Shown: positions 8,212-16,369 of the stretch, piece by piece
Layout: each line of letters opens with the position of its first letter
Position numbering within the stretch: the first letter of the stretch is position 1
Origin: Haloarcula halophila
GTDB lineage: Archaea; Halobacteriota; Halobacteria; Halobacteriales; Haloarculaceae
Length of the DNA stretch: 64,000 bases
Assembly (NCBI RefSeq): GCF_029278565.1
Contig: NZ_CP119559.1
Location: 2,604,001 to 2,668,000, forward strand
Direction: 5' to 3'
Notes under the pieces: generated by a model
Told to the model about the DNA's origin: nothing
The model's database searches: none
What the model saw: the letters and a program-made list of their open reading frames with translations, nothing else
Translations under genes and position numbers: made by a program

Positions 8212-8611
8212 CAACTGTATGCCGGGTCACCGAGCGGCTTGGTGTGAACGTCTTTGCCGGGGAGAGTGTGTGTCGAGAGACGCCGGCTTCCCGCTCGCTG
8301 GACCCGGAGCAAGGAGGACGACGGGGGGTGGCTGTCAGGAACTGTAGCTGTCCATGTTCGGTTCATGGCTGCGCGGCGGCGTCTACCGTGGGCGCGGTTC
8401 GTCGCCGCACACACGAGTGCCGACTCGTGTCTGTCCCATCTTCTCGCCCGCGTCCGCGGGCACTCCGGAATCTCCCAGCAGTTTTCGCCGATTCTCCCGA
8501 CCGCTCGCTCCGGCAGCCACTACTGGCTGTGTTTCGCCGACTCACCGGCTGCTACGGGTGGGGTGTCGACTCGCAAAATAAAAGCGGCTTGTCGAACGTG
8601 TCGCCGTGGAC
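8212..8611. other. 400-bp segment without a recognisable gene between an Idr-like operator and thsA
   Basis: No reading frame here shows the strong third-position G/C bias of the neighbours. A 42-codon frame at 8219-8347 starts right after the operator, but uses AGA/AGG and many A/T-ending codons. A longer plus frame over 8254-8628 contains many Ser, Arg and Cys residues and no motif. A small hairpin CAGCC-N6-GGCTG lies near 8516-8532. The segment could be a metal-regulated non-coding RNA, an untranslated tail, or decayed sequence; I cannot choose. Confidence 0.4.
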
Positions 8612-10192
8612 TTACGACGAAGAGATGACGTCGTCGATCCGGACGATCATCGTCGCGGCCTCGGTCGCGGAATCGACGGCCTCCCGCTTGACTGCGGCGG
8701 GGTCGAGGATGCCGTACTCGACGGGGTCGCCGACGAGGCCCGTCTGACCCTCGCTGATGACGCCTGCGATACCCTCGCTCTCGTGTTCCGAGCGCAGGTC
8801 GACGAGCGCGTCGATGGCGTCCAGCCCGGTGTTCTCCGCGAGCGTACGGGGCAGGACGTCGACGGCGTCGGCGAAGGCCTCGACGGCCAGTTGCTTGCGA
8901 CCCTCGATAGAGGCCGCCTCGCTGCGGATCTCGTCGGCGATCGCGATCTCGGTCGCACCGGCACCGGGGACGACGCCGCCCTTGTCGAGTGCGGCGACGA
9001 CGACATCCAGCGCGTCGTTCAGCGCGCGCTCGATCTCGTCGACGACGTGGTCGGTGGAACCGCGGGCGAAGACCGTGACGGACTCGGCGGCGGCGCCACC
9101 GCGGATGAACGTCACCTCGTCGTCGCCGTGTTTCTCGACGGCGACGCTCTCGGCGTGACCCAGGGCGTCCTCGGTCAAGTCCTCGACGGAGCCGACGCGC
9201 TTGGCACCGGTCGTCTCGACGATGTCTTTCGCCGTCGAGGAGTCGACGTTCTCGGCGGCGAAGATGCCTTCCTTGGCCAGGGTCGAGGCGACGAGATCGG
9301 AGATGTCGTCGGTGACGAACGCCACGTCGGCGCCGCTGTCGACGATGGCCTTGGCGTAGCCTTGCAGTTCCTCCTGTTCGGCGTCGAGTGCGGCGTTGAG
9401 TTCGTCGACGTTCGTGACGTTGTAGCTTGCGTCGATGTTGCTCTCTTTGACGCCGAGTTCGGCGTCGACGACGGCGATCTCCGCGTCCTCGACGGAGGTA
9501 GGCATGTTGTCGTGGACGGGCGTCTCGTCGATGATGACGCCTTCGACGAGTTCCGTCGCCGAGGAGGCCGCACCCGTCTGGGTGTAGATCTCGATGTTGT
9601 CACGGACGACACCGGTGTCGGTCTTGGCGTGACGGACCGCGTCGACGATGACTTCGGCCAGGCGACCCGCTTCGACGTCGCCGGTGCCTTTGCCGGTCAT
9701 CGAGGACTCGGCGACCTCGACGAGCGTGTCGTCGTCCAGGTCGACGTCGAGGACGTTCTCCTCGATGGACGCCTGGGCCAGTTGGGCCGCGGCGTGGTAC
9801 CCTTCGACGATCGTCGTCGGGTGGACGTCGTCGTCCAGCAGGTCCTCGGCTTTCGCCAGCAGTTCGCCGGCGAGGACAGACGCCGTCGTCGTCCCGTCGC
9901 CGACCTCGTCCTCCTGGGTCTGGGCGACTTCGACGATCATCTGTGCCGCGGGATGTTCGATATCCATCTCCGAGAGGATGGTGGCGCCGTCGTTGGTGAT
10001 GACGACGTCCCCGTCGTCGGAGACGAGCATCTTGTCCATCCCACGCGGACCGAGCGTGGTACGTACCGACTCACTGACGGCCTTTCCGGCGGAGATGTTC
10101 GATGACTGTGCGTCCTTTCCGTGTGTGCGCTGGGCGTCCTCGTCGAGAATGAAGAGGGGCTGGCCGCCCATGCGTCGCTGGCCAGATGACAT
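8612..10192 (-). CDS. thsA: Thermosome (group II chaperonin) subunit
   Basis: The thermosome is the archaeal CCT-like double-ring chaperonin that folds proteins in an ATP-driven chamber. This 526-residue subunit has the family signatures in order: [39 protein letters not shown] (the ATP-hydrolysis Asp loop), PVHDNMP, and [10 protein letters not shown] near the C-terminus. Length is slightly shorter than the 550-560 of many haloarchaeal subunits because the C-terminal Gly/Met-rich tail is absent: it ends [10 protein letters not shown]. Haloarchaea carry two or three paralogues, so whether this is the alpha, beta or gamma subunit is not decided by sequence alone. A strong TATA box and a Shine-Dalgarno-like GGTGAGG upstream suggest high expression. 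Confidence 0.95.
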   Translation of the reverse strand: MSSGQRRMGGQPLFILDEDAQRTHGKDAQSSNISAGKAVSESVRTTLGPRGMDKMLVSDDGDVVITNDGATILSEMDIEHPAAQMIVEVAQTQEDEVGDGTTTASVLAGELLAKAEDLLDDDVHPTTIVEGYHAAAQLAQASIEENVLDVDLDDDTLVEVAESSMTGKGTGDVEAGRLAEVIVDAVRHAKTDTGVVRDNIEIYTQTGAASSATELVEGVIIDETPVHDNMPTSVEDAEIAVVDAELGVKESNIDASYNVTNVDELNAALDAEQEELQGYAKAIVDSGADVAFVTDDISDLVASTLAKEGIFAAENVDSSTAKDIVETTGAKRVGSVEDLTEDALGHAESVAVEKHGDDEVTFIRGGAAAESVTVFARGSTDHVVDEIERALNDALDVVVAALDKGGVVPGAGATEIAIADEIRSEAASIEGRKQLAVEAFADAVDVLPRTLAENTGLDAIDALVDLRSEHESEGIAGVISEGQTGLVGDPVEYGILDPAAVKREAVDSATEAATMIVRIDDVISSS

Positions 10193-10229
10193 ATGTGGGT
10201 TTCCTCACCTAAAACGTCGTAAGCGGTTC

Positions 10230-10238
10230 TATATAAAA
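10230..10238 (-). promoter_or_regulatory. TATA box of the thermosome gene
   Basis: Read on the minus strand, TTTTATATA lies about 38-46 nt upstream of the thsA ATG (10192), leaving a short leader of roughly 12 nt that includes GGTGAGG, 8-14 nt before the start. It is one of the strongest TATA elements in the window, as expected for an abundant heat-responsive chaperonin. Confidence 0.7.
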
Positions 10239-10335
10239 CTTCCGAACAGGGTTCCCCTCGTATCCGCGGACGACGGCGGTCCCACAACTCCGGTTCGCCG
10301 GTGGTTTAATGCGGCGGTGGACGTACCGTTCGGTG

Positions 10336-11145
10336 ATGCTCGAACTGGAGCACGGGTTCCGTATCGTCGATGTCGCGGGCCAGATCGAACCCGAGGAAGG
10401 ACGCCGGCCACGGCCCGGAATCGGCGGTGCCGAGCAGTTCGAGCGCGAGATGCGCCAGGCCGGGATCACGAGAGCCCTCGTCCATCCGAGCACACGGGAA
10501 GGAAGTTACCTGAAAGCGAACAACGCCGTCGCCCGGACGACGGTCGGGCGCCCGTTGGTCGCACTCGCTCGACTGAACGGCGTCCAGGAGGTCGGGGACG
10601 GTCCGACCGCGGCGCTGCGGAACCTCGCGATCAGTCGCGGTCCCGACCACGTCTCTCCCGAGGATATCGAGCAGTTCGCCTACGACGAGCGGTTCTGTGG
10701 GTTCGTGCTCGACCCGGCCGAAGACGGGTTGCCCGACTCCGCGGTGCTGGCGGAACTATCGACGGTTTCTCAACCGGTTCTGGTCCACGGCGGCGAACGG
10801 TTCCCCCCGTCAGCGGTCGCCGAATCGTTGCTCGAGGGGGAGTTCCCGGTCGTCCTCTCACATTTCGGTGCCCACCCGCTTCGCAGGGACCTGATGACCG
10901 AGGCGATCGACCTTCTGGACAGCTACGACGACCTCTATCTCGACACTAGCCTCGTCCGCTATCGCGACCCGCTAGAGCGGGCGATCCGCGAACACCCGGA
11001 CCGGGTCTGTTTTGGCAGCGGCGCGCCCGACGCCCACCCCAACGTAGCCGTGATGGAGATCCTGACGCTGGATATCCCGGAAGACGCGATGAAGAAAGTG
11101 TTCTCGAACAACCCAGGACGGGTCTTCGACCCGCTGGCGCTCTAG
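10336..11145 (+). CDS. TatD/amidohydrolase-like metal-dependent hydrolase
   Basis: A 269-residue protein with amidohydrolase-superfamily TIM-barrel features: [10 protein letters not shown] at the first strand (the usual HxH is not conserved), [51 protein letters not shown], and [15 protein letters not shown] with the conserved late Asp. The terminal [11 protein letters not shown] is typical of Amidohydro_2 or TatD-like proteins. The altered first metal motif means the number of bound metals is uncertain. Start taken at the ATG at 10336; an in-frame ATG at 10309 adds nine Arg-rich residues. The substrate is unknown. Its stop overlaps the convergent glycosyltransferase stop. Confidence 0.7.
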   Translation: MLELEHGFRIVDVAGQIEPEEGRRPRPGIGGAEQFEREMRQAGITRALVHPSTREGSYLKANNAVARTTVGRPLVALARLNGVQEVGDGPTAALRNLAISRGPDHVSPEDIEQFAYDERFCGFVLDPAEDGLPDSAVLAELSTVSQPVLVHGGERFPPSAVAESLLEGEFPVVLSHFGAHPLRRDLMTEAIDLLDSYDDLYLDTSLVRYRDPLERAIREHPDRVCFGSGAPDAHPNVAVMEILTLDIPEDAMKKVFSNNPGRVFDPLAL

Positions 11146-12044
11146 CGCCAGTCGTAGACGGTCACCGCACGGTCGGCCCGCACCGACCGTCCGTTGGGGT
11201 TGCGACGGTCGGTCCTGTCCCTGACCGACGCGATGAGGCCGTCTTTCGTCCCGCTGGCGATACCGCCGACGACCGATCGCCCGGTGCCTACCCACTCCGA
11301 GAGGGTCGTCTCGTTTCTGAGGACGCCTCGTAACGCGTCGCCGCCGTCCCGGCCCGCGTGGCTGACGATCCGCCGGACGACCGTCGGGCGGAGCCCGTAG
11401 TTTTTCACCAGCCGATACGCGAGCGACCGATACTTGTTGCCCCAGTCGGTCGCGAGCATCCCGCCGTCGGACTCGAACTCCCGGCTGGCGGTCATCGAGG
11501 TATCCCAGATGACCTCGTGACCCGTCCCGGACAGCCGGTGTGCCAGGTCACGGGCGCCGCCGATAGCCACGGACTCGTCGAACCCGTCCAGTGCCTCCAA
11601 GACTTCCCGCCGGAAGGCGACGTTTCCGGGGTTGAAATACGTCACCTGCCGGCCAGCGATCGTCCGTCTCTCCTCGCTGTCAGTCGTCAGCCCGGCCATG
11701 AGGCGTTCGTGGGTCGGGCCGGTAACGACCGACCCGGCACCGAGTCCGGCGCGGACCGCGTCGGCCCACCCCTCACTCACCGAGAGAGTCTGATCGACCA
11801 GTGCGACGGCCTCGCCGGTAACCCTGTCGAGGCCGGCGTTGCGCGCCGTATTGACCGACCGGTCGGCGATCTCGACCAGCACCGAGACGTCGTCGCGGTC
11901 TCTGACCATCCCCGTCGTCCCGTCGGCAGAAGGTCCGTTGACGACGATCACCTCCGCGTCGGGGACGTGCTCGGCGAGTGCGTCCAGACAGCCGGCGAGT
12001 TCCTCCCGGCCGTTCAGCGTCGGGACCACCACCGATAGCTCCAT
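11142..12044 (-). CDS. Family 2 glycosyltransferase
   Basis: A 300-residue GT-A fold glycosyltransferase. It begins MELSVVVPTLNGREELAGCLDALAEH, the canonical GT2 N-terminus, followed by AEVIVVNGPSADGTTGMV, NTARNAGLDRVTGEAVALVDQ (in place of a strict DxD motif) and a second half with YFNPGNVAFRREVLEALDGFDES, where acceptor-site residues lie. There are no clear membrane segments, so it is cytoplasmic or peripheral. It lies 75 nt downstream of a methyltransferase on the same strand; together they may modify a surface glycan or glycolipid. Start chosen at 12044 because the VVPTLNG strand should begin within ten residues of the N-terminus; a longer start at 12116 adds unrelated sequence. Donor and acceptor are unknown. 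Confidence 0.85.
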   Translation of the reverse strand: MELSVVVPTLNGREELAGCLDALAEHVPDAEVIVVNGPSADGTTGMVRDRDDVSVLVEIADRSVNTARNAGLDRVTGEAVALVDQTLSVSEGWADAVRAGLGAGSVVTGPTHERLMAGLTTDSEERRTIAGRQVTYFNPGNVAFRREVLEALDGFDESVAIGGARDLAHRLSGTGHEVIWDTSMTASREFESDGGMLATDWGNKYRSLAYRLVKNYGLRPTVVRRIVSHAGRDGGDALRGVLRNETTLSEWVGTGRSVVGGIASGTKDGLIASVRDRTDRRNPNGRSVRADRAVTVYDWR

Positions 12045-12119
12045 GGTATCCGGTAGTTCCCCGGAACCGCATAAACCCCGCGGGGCAGAGTCGTCGTCTC
12101 GATGGGCCGCGTTCACGGC

Positions 12120-12824
12120 CTAGACGTGGGTGTTCCAGTAGGAGACCGACGCGATTTTCTTGCCCAGGGGCGTCCCGCCGATGACGGTGTCGATCGAGCG
12201 GAAGGACGCGGCGAGTTCGTTCGGGATCTTTCGATAGAACCCGTAGGGGAGGACCCAATCGTGGGTCGCCTCGGTCAGTTCGAGCCCCGCGCCGTCGAGT
12301 AGCCGGTCGACCTCCCACCGGGAGTAGAGCCGCGACCCCATCGGGAGCGCCCAGTTGTACGTCGACCGCGTCGAGAACCGATTGAACGTGTCGAAGACGA
12401 CCTGCTCTTTGGCGACCCGCCGCATCTCCGCGAGGAACGCCGCAGGCGTATCCGCCAGGTGGAAAAACCGCATCGCCAGCACTGCATCGAAGTGGTCGTC
12501 GGGGAACGGCAGGCGGGCAGCGTCGCCGCGCATGAACTCCACGTGGTCGTCGACGTCGGCCGCAGCGGCCTTCTGTCGACCCTGTTGGAGCATCGGGCCG
12601 GAGATATCCAGTCCGACGATGTCGGCGCCGCGCTCGGCGAGCATGACGGTAAAGCGTCCGGTACCACAGGCGACTTCGAGGATACTCCGGTCGTCGACCG
12701 GTCCGAGCGCGTCGAGTACGGCCTGTTTTTCGCGGCGGTCGATGAGCCGGCCACCGCGGGAGAAGCGCTTGTCGTCGTACTCCTCGGCCACGTTGTCGGC
12801 CTGGTACCACTCCTGCCCTTTCAC
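12120..12824 (-). CDS. Class I SAM-dependent methyltransferase
   Basis: A 234-residue Rossmann-fold methyltransferase: motif I SILEVACGTGRFTVMLAE, the acidic end of strand 2 IVGLDISGPML, motif III EFMRGDAARLPFPDDHFDAVLAM, and a C-terminal substrate region (RWEVDRLLDGAGLELTEATHDWVLPYGFYRKIPN). This pattern resembles UbiE/Methyltransf_11 proteins acting on small molecules. The promoter is leaderless: GTTTTATTC lies about 25 nt before the ATG. The glycosyltransferase follows 75 nt downstream on the same strand, so they could form an operon. Substrate not predictable. Confidence 0.85.
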   Translation of the reverse strand: MKGQEWYQADNVAEEYDDKRFSRGGRLIDRREKQAVLDALGPVDDRSILEVACGTGRFTVMLAERGADIVGLDISGPMLQQGRQKAAAADVDDHVEFMRGDAARLPFPDDHFDAVLAMRFFHLADTPAAFLAEMRRVAKEQVVFDTFNRFSTRSTYNWALPMGSRLYSRWEVDRLLDGAGLELTEATHDWVLPYGFYRKIPNELAASFRSIDTVIGGTPLGKKIASVSYWNTHV

Positions 12825-12923
12825 GCTTGGAACCTCCCCGCTGGGAGAATAAAACGATACTGGAATCGATAGTCGGTGAGAAACCGTTGCAGGGAACGCG
12901 CATATAAGGTTACATTATACAGT

Positions 12924-12940
12924 CAATACTCTCTGTATTG
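12924..12940. promoter_or_regulatory. Inverted repeat upstream of small winged-helix gene
   Basis: CAATAC-TCTCT-GTATTG is a perfect 6+6 dyad with a 5-nt centre, 54-70 nt before the ATG of the winged-helix gene at 12994. A TATA-like ACTTTTA (12961-12967) is placed about 30 nt before that ATG. The dyad could be an autoregulatory operator; this is inference. Confidence 0.4.
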
Positions 12941-12993
12941 TTTGGTCACACATGTAGCCAACTTTTACCAGGATGTTTGTACCTCTGTCCAGT

Positions 12994-13263
12994 ATGAGTA
13001 CGATCTCCGATGAAACGCTGGCAACTCCCTTCGCGACCGAGGAGTTTCGCGAGCGGCTCCGTGACCTGCCGCCGAGCGCGAAACTCGTCGCGAAGGTGCT
13101 CGAAGACGAGGCGCCGCTCTCGCAGGGACAACTGGCAGACGCTTCGTTGCTCCCCGACCGCACCGTCCGGTACGCGCTGAACCGGCTGGAGGATTCCGGA
13201 CTCGTCGAATCCCGGTATAGCTTCACCGACGCGCGCAAACAGGTGTACTTTTTGTCGACCTGA
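12994..13263 (+). CDS. Small MarR/TrmB-like winged-helix DNA-binding protein
   Basis: An 89-residue protein that is essentially one winged helix: FRERLRDLPPSAKLVAKVLEDEAPLSQGQLADASLLPDRTVRYALNRLEDSGL spans helices 1-3, with the recognition helix at DRTVRYALNRL, and SRYSFTDARKQVYFLS forms the wing. Such single-domain regulators are very common in haloarchaea and usually dimerise on short dyads. Start at the ATG at 12994; an ATG at 12973 would lie at the expected transcription start and adds seven residues. The downstream MBL hydrolase begins 15 nt after the stop, so the two are probably co-transcribed. Target genes unknown. Confidence 0.8.
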   Translation: MSTISDETLATPFATEEFRERLRDLPPSAKLVAKVLEDEAPLSQGQLADASLLPDRTVRYALNRLEDSGLVESRYSFTDARKQVYFLST

Positions 13264-13278
13264 CCGACACGTCCGGGC

Positions 13279-14043
13279 ATGGACTGGACACGGGTCGACG
13301 TTCCCGTGGCGACGCGCGCACCGACGGGCCAAACGGCGGCGTATCTGGTCGGGCGGTCGCTCCTGGTCGACCCCGCTGCCGGGAGCGACGCGCTCGACGC
13401 TCTCACGTCCAGGGTCGAACACATCGCGGTTACACACCACCACCCCGACCACGTCGGCGGCGTCGCCGACTACGCGGCGGAGACAGAGGCGACCGTCTGG
13501 GCTCGTGCGGGCCGGACGGCCGCCTTCGAGCGAGCGACCGGTGTCGCACCGGATCGGACGTTTAGCGAGGGGGGTACGATCCCGACCCGCCAGGGCGCGG
13601 TGACGGTGCTTGACACGCCCGGCCACGCACCAGAACACGTCGCTTTCGAGGCTGACGACACGGTTGTCTCGGGAGACCTCGCTGTCGCCGCCGGCAGCGT
13701 CGTCGTCGGCGCGCCCGAGGGCGACATGCGGGCGTACCTGACCTCGTTGCGGCGGCTGGTCGCTCGTGCCCCCGACCGTTTGCTTCCGAGCCATGGCCCC
13801 CGTATCGACGACCCCCAGCAGGCGTGTCGACGCCTGCTCGCCCACCGTCTCGACCGCGAGTGGCGTGTCCGGGCGGCGGTCGAGGACGGCGCGGCTACTC
13901 TCGACGAGATCCTCGACGTAGCCTACGAGAAGGATCTCTCCGGCGTCCGGGACCTCGCCCGTGCGACGGTCCGTGCCCATCTGGAGAAACTCGCGGTCGA
14001 AGGCGCGCTCGCCTGGGACGGCGAGCGTGTGGTGCCCGCTTGA
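13279..14043 (+). CDS. MBL-fold metallo-hydrolase (LACTB2/glyoxalase II-like)
   Basis: A 254-residue metallo-beta-lactamase-fold hydrolase. The zinc motif appears as THHHPDHVGG (about 53-62), followed by TPGHAPEHVAF (third ligand His), SGDLAVAAG (bridging Asp) and LLPSHGPRI (last His). After residue about 190 there is a winged-helix-like C-terminal domain (LDEILDVAYEKDLSGVRDLARATVRAHLEKLAVEGAL), as in LACTB2-type proteins, some of which are endoribonucleases. It follows the winged-helix gene by 15 nt. Activity could be thioester or phosphodiester hydrolysis; the C-terminal domain slightly favours a nucleic acid or acyl-thioester substrate. Family certain, substrate unknown. Confidence 0.87.
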   Translation: MDWTRVDVPVATRAPTGQTAAYLVGRSLLVDPAAGSDALDALTSRVEHIAVTHHHPDHVGGVADYAAETEATVWARAGRTAAFERATGVAPDRTFSEGGTIPTRQGAVTVLDTPGHAPEHVAFEADDTVVSGDLAVAAGSVVVGAPEGDMRAYLTSLRRLVARAPDRLLPSHGPRIDDPQQACRRLLAHRLDREWRVRAAVEDGAATLDEILDVAYEKDLSGVRDLARATVRAHLEKLAVEGALAWDGERVVPA

Positions 14044-14092
14044 GGGCGGCCCGTGACACGCACCTTTTGTCCGCTCGGACGAACAACTGCGT

Positions 14093-14791
14093 ATGGAATC
14101 GCTCGAATCCGAACTCGACCGTGCCCGGGACCTCGACGTGGCCGACCTGGCCGACGCCATCGAATCGATCGGGTTCGAGTGTACACGCTGTGGGGCCTGC
14201 TGTACGGCCGATGCCGGTTGTGACAGCGAGGCCGAACCCGGAGCTCCCGACGATCCGCACACGGCGACGGTCTTTCCCGACGAGATCCGTCGGCTCCAGG
14301 CGTCCGGACCCGGCGATACCGAGTACGACTTCCGGGACGTGGCGCGGCCGATGCCCTACGGGCTCACCGACGGCCCGGACGGCCCCGAGGGCGAGACGTT
14401 CGAGTGGGCGCTCCAGACTGACGACTGTGGCGACTGTACCTTCTACGAGGAGACCGACGGCACCGGTGCCTGTACGGTCCACGAGGACCGGCCGCTCATC
14501 TGTCGGACCTACCCGTTCAGCGTCGCGCTGGGCGGGACGACACAGCCGATGGGCGATGCGGTCGACGAGGCGGGGATGGTCCGGGCCCACGAGTGTGAGG
14601 GACTGGGCCGGGAGATCGACCGAGAGGACGCCGAGGAACTGGCGGCGGCGCTCAAAGAGCGAGCAGTCCGTGAACTCGAAGAAGCGATCGGCGTCCGCGA
14701 GCAGTACCAGCCGGTCGAGACGGGGGCCGGCGAGGTCGTCGTCCACGACTCAGAGGGGCAAAAGCGCCCCGACGGAACCCACAGAGAGTGA
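14093..14791 (+). CDS. YkgJ-family cysteine cluster protein
   Basis: A 232-residue protein with the YkgJ/CxxCxxCC zinc- or iron-chelating signature: FECTRCGACCTADAGC near residue 25-40, CGDCTFYE near 120, and ACTVHEDRPLICRTYPFSV near 130, the characteristic combination ending in CRxYPF. The family is thought to bind a metal or an Fe-S cluster, but its biochemical role is not settled. The C-terminal third is helical and charged. The gene stands alone after the MBL hydrolase (50-nt gap) and converges on the TRAM gene. Confidence 0.85.
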   Translation: MESLESELDRARDLDVADLADAIESIGFECTRCGACCTADAGCDSEAEPGAPDDPHTATVFPDEIRRLQASGPGDTEYDFRDVARPMPYGLTDGPDGPEGETFEWALQTDDCGDCTFYEETDGTGACTVHEDRPLICRTYPFSVALGGTTQPMGDAVDEAGMVRAHECEGLGREIDREDAEELAAALKERAVRELEEAIGVREQYQPVETGAGEVVVHDSEGQKRPDGTHRE

Positions 14792-14810
14792 GTCCGGCCG
14801 ATCCTGTGAC

Positions 14811-15212
14811 CTAGACGTTCTCGTCGATGATCTCGCCGACCGCGAAGTTCGATTTCACTTCCGTCACTTCGATCTTCACTCGTTCGTCGATCTCGGCACC
14901 GGGGACGATGATGACGTACCCCCGCTCGACCCGGGCGATCCCGTCGCCCTGCTTGCCGATGTCTTCGATTTCGACGTACCGTGTCTCGCCGGGCTCGACG
15001 GGCGGCTGTGGCTGGTCCGGGGGCGTCTCGCTCGCTGCTCCCTCGCTGTCTGCGCTCTCGTCGTCGGCGGAGATGAGTGCGACGCGATAGGTACCACCGG
15101 CCTCGACCGCGCCGGTTTCGATCTCCCGGCGCGGGACCTCCACGACGTATCGGTCACCTTCGTCGGTCACGTCCGCACTGAACAGACACAGGAGTTTCTC
15201 CGAGATTTCCAA
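14811..15212 (-). CDS. TRAM domain-containing protein with TTG start
   Basis: A 133-residue protein whose C-terminal 60 residues form a TRAM beta-barrel (GETRYVEIEDIGKQGDGIARVERGYVIIVPGAEIDERVKIEVTEVKSNFAVGEII compressed here to its ends: GETRYVEIED...VGEIIDENV). The N-terminal half (EISEKLLCLFSADV...) is a conserved haloarchaeal extension. Stand-alone archaeal TRAM proteins bind RNA and act as RNA chaperones in cold-response work on methanogens. The start codon is TTG at 15212-15210: there is no in-frame ATG or GTG before an upstream stop, and a strong Shine-Dalgarno GGAGGT lies 8-13 nt upstream. A TATA-like TTCTATAG (15250-15258) fits a short leader. Confidence 0.85.
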   Translation of the reverse strand: MEISEKLLCLFSADVTDEGDRYVVEVPRREIETGAVEAGGTYRVALISADDESADSEGAASETPPDQPQPPVEPGETRYVEIEDIGKQGDGIARVERGYVIIVPGAEIDERVKIEVTEVKSNFAVGEIIDENV

Positions 15213-15426
15213 TGTAGTAGACCTCCGTTTGCGCTACTGTTTGCCCATCACTATAGAACTGCCGGACGGTTCAGTGCCTGTTTTCCCCCTGTACCAACCG
15301 GCGGTGTAAGCCCGCTGTGGCGGTCTCGATTCCACGACTTGAGACGGAAAACCGCATGACAGCGCGGCGTTAACCGACTGTACCAAACCCCCTAAGGGAG
15401 TGTCGGTGTTACCCTGTAGTGTACCA

Positions 15427-15669
15427 ATGAGCGCGACCGCACAGGCGACCGATGCCCCACTCTCGGACAAGCAGCGTCGAATCCTGGAGTACCTCGAAGC
15501 CAACGCCGACAGCCAGACCTACTTCAAGTCGCGACTCATCGGCGACGAACTGGAGATGTCCGCCAAGGAAGTCGGCGCAAACATGACCGCCATCGCCAAC
15601 AGCGCCACCACGATCGACGTCGAGAAGTGGGGCTACTCCTCGTCGACGACGTGGATGGTCGAAGCGTAG
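15427..15669 (+). CDS. Small haloarchaeal winged-helix-like protein (DUF7123-type)
   Basis: An 80-residue protein conserved in haloarchaea: LSDKQRRILEYLEANADSQTYFKSRLIGDELEMSAKEVGANMTAIAN looks like a winged-helix core, ending with EKWGYSSSTTWMVE. Its abundance in related genomes and small size suggest a house-keeping DNA- or RNA-binding protein, but no function is established. The ATG at 15427 follows CCCTAAGGG (15390-15398) at about -30. It is divergent from the TRAM gene, with 214 bp between them. The DUF number is from recall. Confidence 0.78.
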   Translation: MSATAQATDAPLSDKQRRILEYLEANADSQTYFKSRLIGDELEMSAKEVGANMTAIANSATTIDVEKWGYSSSTTWMVEA

Positions 15670-15705
15670 CTCCCCCACCGAGAACACCGCTATCGAACCG
15701 TCTCC

Positions 15706-16320
15706 TTACTCGGGATCGTACCGAACCAGCGAGTCCGCCTCGCTCGCCAGTGCGGCGGCGTCGTCACCGAAGGAGTCCGCGTAGCGGACCAGCAGCGTCA
15801 ACACCGTCTCCGGGTTCGTGATCGCGTAGCCGTCGGCCCGCGAGAGCAGGCCGGCTGCCTCCAGATCGCCGGCGTAGTTACTGACAGTCGGCCGTGAGAC
15901 ACCCAGCTCGTCGGCCAGTTCCGCGGCCGTCACCTCCGGGGTTCGAAGCAGCGTCACGAGCATCCCTCGGGCAGTCTCACGCCGGAGGAAGCCCAGAACC
16001 ACCTGTTCCGTCTCGGAGAACTGCTCGGCCGGGAAATATCGGCGGTAGTCCCCGTCCTTTCGAGAGGTGACGACGTTCTCGTTTTCCAGGCGGTGGAGGT
16101 GGTGCTGTGTCTCACCCGTCCCGAGTTTGAGGTCGTCACGGAGCTTCGAGAAGTGCGTTCCGGGATGGGCCGAGACGTAGCCGGCGATGGCTCCGGGAGC
16201 GTCGCTGTCGCTGCCCCCGTTGTCCTCGCCGAACCGGGCAAACGGGCTCGCTGCGCCGAGGGCGGCAAAGCGACGCAGCGTATCCCGCTTGTCCTCGTCG
16301 ACGTCCCCGTCCCGACCCAT
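15706..16320 (-). CDS. Tandem winged-helix transcriptional regulator
   Basis: A 204-residue regulator with two winged helices: residues about 45-95 (AIAGYVSAHPGTHFSKLRDDLKLGTGETQHHLHRLENENVV) and about 105-170 (TEQVVLGFLRR...VTAAELADELGVSRPTVSNYAGDLEAAGL, compressed). This architecture is common in haloarchaea. The N-terminus DEDKRDTLRRFAALGAASPFARF resembles a signal-like helix but is too polar for export. The target is unknown; it lies upstream of nothing obvious and is convergent with the DUF7123-type gene, 36 nt apart. Confidence 0.8.
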   Translation of the reverse strand: MGRDGDVDEDKRDTLRRFAALGAASPFARFGEDNGGSDSDAPGAIAGYVSAHPGTHFSKLRDDLKLGTGETQHHLHRLENENVVTSRKDGDYRRYFPAEQFSETEQVVLGFLRRETARGMLVTLLRTPEVTAAELADELGVSRPTVSNYAGDLEAAGLLSRADGYAITNPETVLTLLVRYADSFGDDAAALASEADSLVRYDPE

Positions 16321-16369
16321 AATCTATGTCGAGGGAGGCGATTCTGCTGTAAAAAGGCTTCGGCTACTG

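Noticed and set aside
8219..8347. A 42-codon frame directly after the second Idr-like palindrome, with four Cys
   Set aside because: Only about 60 percent G/C at third positions against 85-90 for neighbours, and rare AGA/AGG Arg codons; no motif.
8606..10105. A 499-codon plus frame opposite the thermosome gene
   Set aside because: Antisense shadow of a conserved chaperonin.
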